From positions 1 through 8,368 of the forward strand of contig CAJWPV010000046.1 in NCBI GenBank assembly GCA_913045395.1: a stretch of 8,368 nt of DNA. The letters run 5' to 3'. The translations under genes and the position numbers were made by a program. This DNA comes from an uncultured Verrucomicrobiota bacterium. Its GTDB lineage: Bacteria > Verrucomicrobiota > Verrucomicrobiia > Limisphaerales > UBA1096. The number at the start of each line of letters is the position of its first letter. Positions within the stretch are counted from its first letter, which is position 1. Below are positions 7,457 to 8,368 of this stretch, piece by piece. The notes under the pieces are model-generated. The model had not been told where the DNA came from, searched no databases, and worked only from the letters and a program-made list of their open reading frames with translations.

Positions 7457-8368
7457 ATGGAACTGCTCCTGCACGAATACGAGCTGCCCCTGAAACATCC
7501 CTTCACGATTTCTCGCGGGACAACCACAGCGCAGCGCACGCTGATTGTGGAGTTACAGCAGGACGGCATGAGCGGCTACGGCGAAGCAACTGCCAACAGC
7601 TATTACGATTCGTCGATGGACTTAATGCGAACGCGCCTGCAAGCCATGCAACCGCTGCTCGGCAGCGAGATGTTTCGTGACACCGAATCGTTCTGGAACC
7701 TTTGCGCCGGGCACCTGGCTGACGCGCCGTTTGTGTTGTCCTCACTCGATTGCGCCGCGCACGACCTGTGGGGTCGTTTGGAAAATGCGGCGGTGCACCG
7801 GTTGTGGGGACTCGACCCGAACGATGCGGTAAAATCATCCTTCACAATCGGCATCGCCGGGATGAACGAGATGGTGGCCAAGCTCGCCGAGATGCCGGGG
7901 TGGCCGGTGTACAAAATCAAGCTCGGCACCGCGCGCGACGTGCAAATCATCCGGGGCTTACGCGAGCACACTGATGCCGTCTTTCGCGTCGATGCCAACT
8001 GCGGCTGGGCTCCGGATGAAGCCGCCGCGCTCTCCACTGAGATGGCGCAGCAAGGCGTGGAGTTCATCGAGCAACCGCTCCCGCCCGAGGCCCGCGAGGC
8101 GCAGGCGGAATTATTCCGCAACTCGGCCCTGCCGCTCATCGCCGACGAAAACTGCGTGGGCGAGGCCGATGTGCTGCAGTGCGTGGATCACTTTCACGGC
8201 ATCAACATCAAGCTCTGCAAGTGCGGCGGACTGACACCAGCACGCCGGATGATAGCGGCCGCGCACGACCACGGCCTCAAGGTGATGGTTGGCTGCATGA
8301 CCGAAAGCTCCGTCGGCATCTCCGCAGCAGCGCAGCTCACGCCGTTGCTCGACTACGCAGACCTCGAC
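7457..8368 (+). CDS. Enolase-superfamily dipeptide epimerase / N-acetyl-D-Glu racemase-like (DgcA-like), 3' end outside the window
   Basis: ATG 7457 follows the previous stop after one base (TGAAATG), so translation is probably coupled. The frame stays open for 304 codons to the window edge; a full enzyme is about 320-370 residues. The N-terminal capping domain has PLKHPFTISRGTTT (11-24) and GYGEATANSYY. The barrel carries the muconate-lactonising subgroup catalytic set: the KxK lysines K153/K155 in YKIKLG, metal ligands D179 (RVDANCGW), E205 (FIEQPLPP) and D230 (IADEN), the opposite-face lysine K252 (INIKLCKCGG), and VGCMTESS (278-285). This is the layout of L-Ala-D/L-Glu epimerase, which recycles murein peptides, and of DgcA, which racemises N-acetyl-D-Glu. 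Asp302 and Asp304 (YADLD), the last coded residues, match the DxD that holds the dipeptide amino group in L-Ala-D/L-Glu epimerases. The cofactor should be Mg2+. Specificity is undecided between the two. Confidence 0.92.
   Translation, partial: MELLLHEYELPLKHPFTISRGTTTAQRTLIVELQQDGMSGYGEATANSYYDSSMDLMRTRLQAMQPLLGSEMFRDTESFWNLCAGHLADAPFVLSSLDCAAHDLWGRLENAAVHRLWGLDPNDAVKSSFTIGIAGMNEMVAKLAEMPGWPVYKIKLGTARDVQIIRGLREHTDAVFRVDANCGWAPDEAAALSTEMAQQGVEFIEQPLPPEAREAQAELFRNSALPLIADENCVGEADVLQCVDHFHGINIKLCKCGGLTPARRMIAAAHDHGLKVMVGCMTESSVGISAAAQLTPLLDYADLD

Noticed and set aside
7603..8139. A 178-codon minus-strand frame opposite the epimerase gene
   Set aside because: The plus strand holds an uninterrupted enolase-superfamily gene here, so this is a shadow frame.
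1..8368. CRISPR arrays, tRNA or rRNA genes, transposase genes and prophage genes
   Set aside because: No regularly spaced direct repeats, no RNA gene sequence and no mobile-element protein motif were seen; almost all bases are covered by the six protein genes.

Overview
The window looks like a chromosomal segment from a member of the PVC group, most likely Verrucomicrobiota or Planctomycetota. This rests on family content, not on a marker gene. The best clues are a secreted beta-propeller protein opening with WPQFRGPDGQG, a style very common in those phyla, beside a secreted GQSN-type sialate-O-acetylesterase-like hydrolase and a LamG/N,N-dimethylformamidase-like protein. No RNA gene, CRISPR array, insertion sequence or phage gene was seen, and no gene-free stretch exceeds 100 bases.

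Layout. (1) 1-1346, plus strand: an NAD(P)-dependent aldehyde dehydrogenase whose first few dozen codons lie before the window. (2) 1367-6328, minus strand: three same-direction genes for exported proteins, read in the order SGNH/SASA esterase (6328-5192), LamG plus dimethylformamidase-like protein (5143-2738), and eight-repeat PQQ-like propeller (2638-1367). The first two are close enough to be co-transcribed; the third follows after 99 bp. (3) 6329-6426: a 98-bp divergent intergenic region with an imperfect inverted repeat that may be an operator. (4) 6427-8368, plus strand: a DUF1611 (DgcN-like) protein followed after one base by an enolase-superfamily dipeptide epimerase / N-acetyl-D-Glu racemase-like gene that runs off the right edge.

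How the genes may work together. The DUF1611-epimerase pair is a known association linked to recovery of D-glutamate, either by N-acetylation and racemisation (DgcN-DgcA) or by epimerising L-Ala-D-Glu from peptidoglycan. The minus-strand genes look like a small extracytoplasmic set: an acyl-esterase, a probable iron-dependent amidase relative and a propeller scaffold, plausibly acting on a decorated glycan or amide substrate. That joint role is inference. The dehydrogenase converges on the propeller gene with only 20 bp between them and has no evident link to either group.
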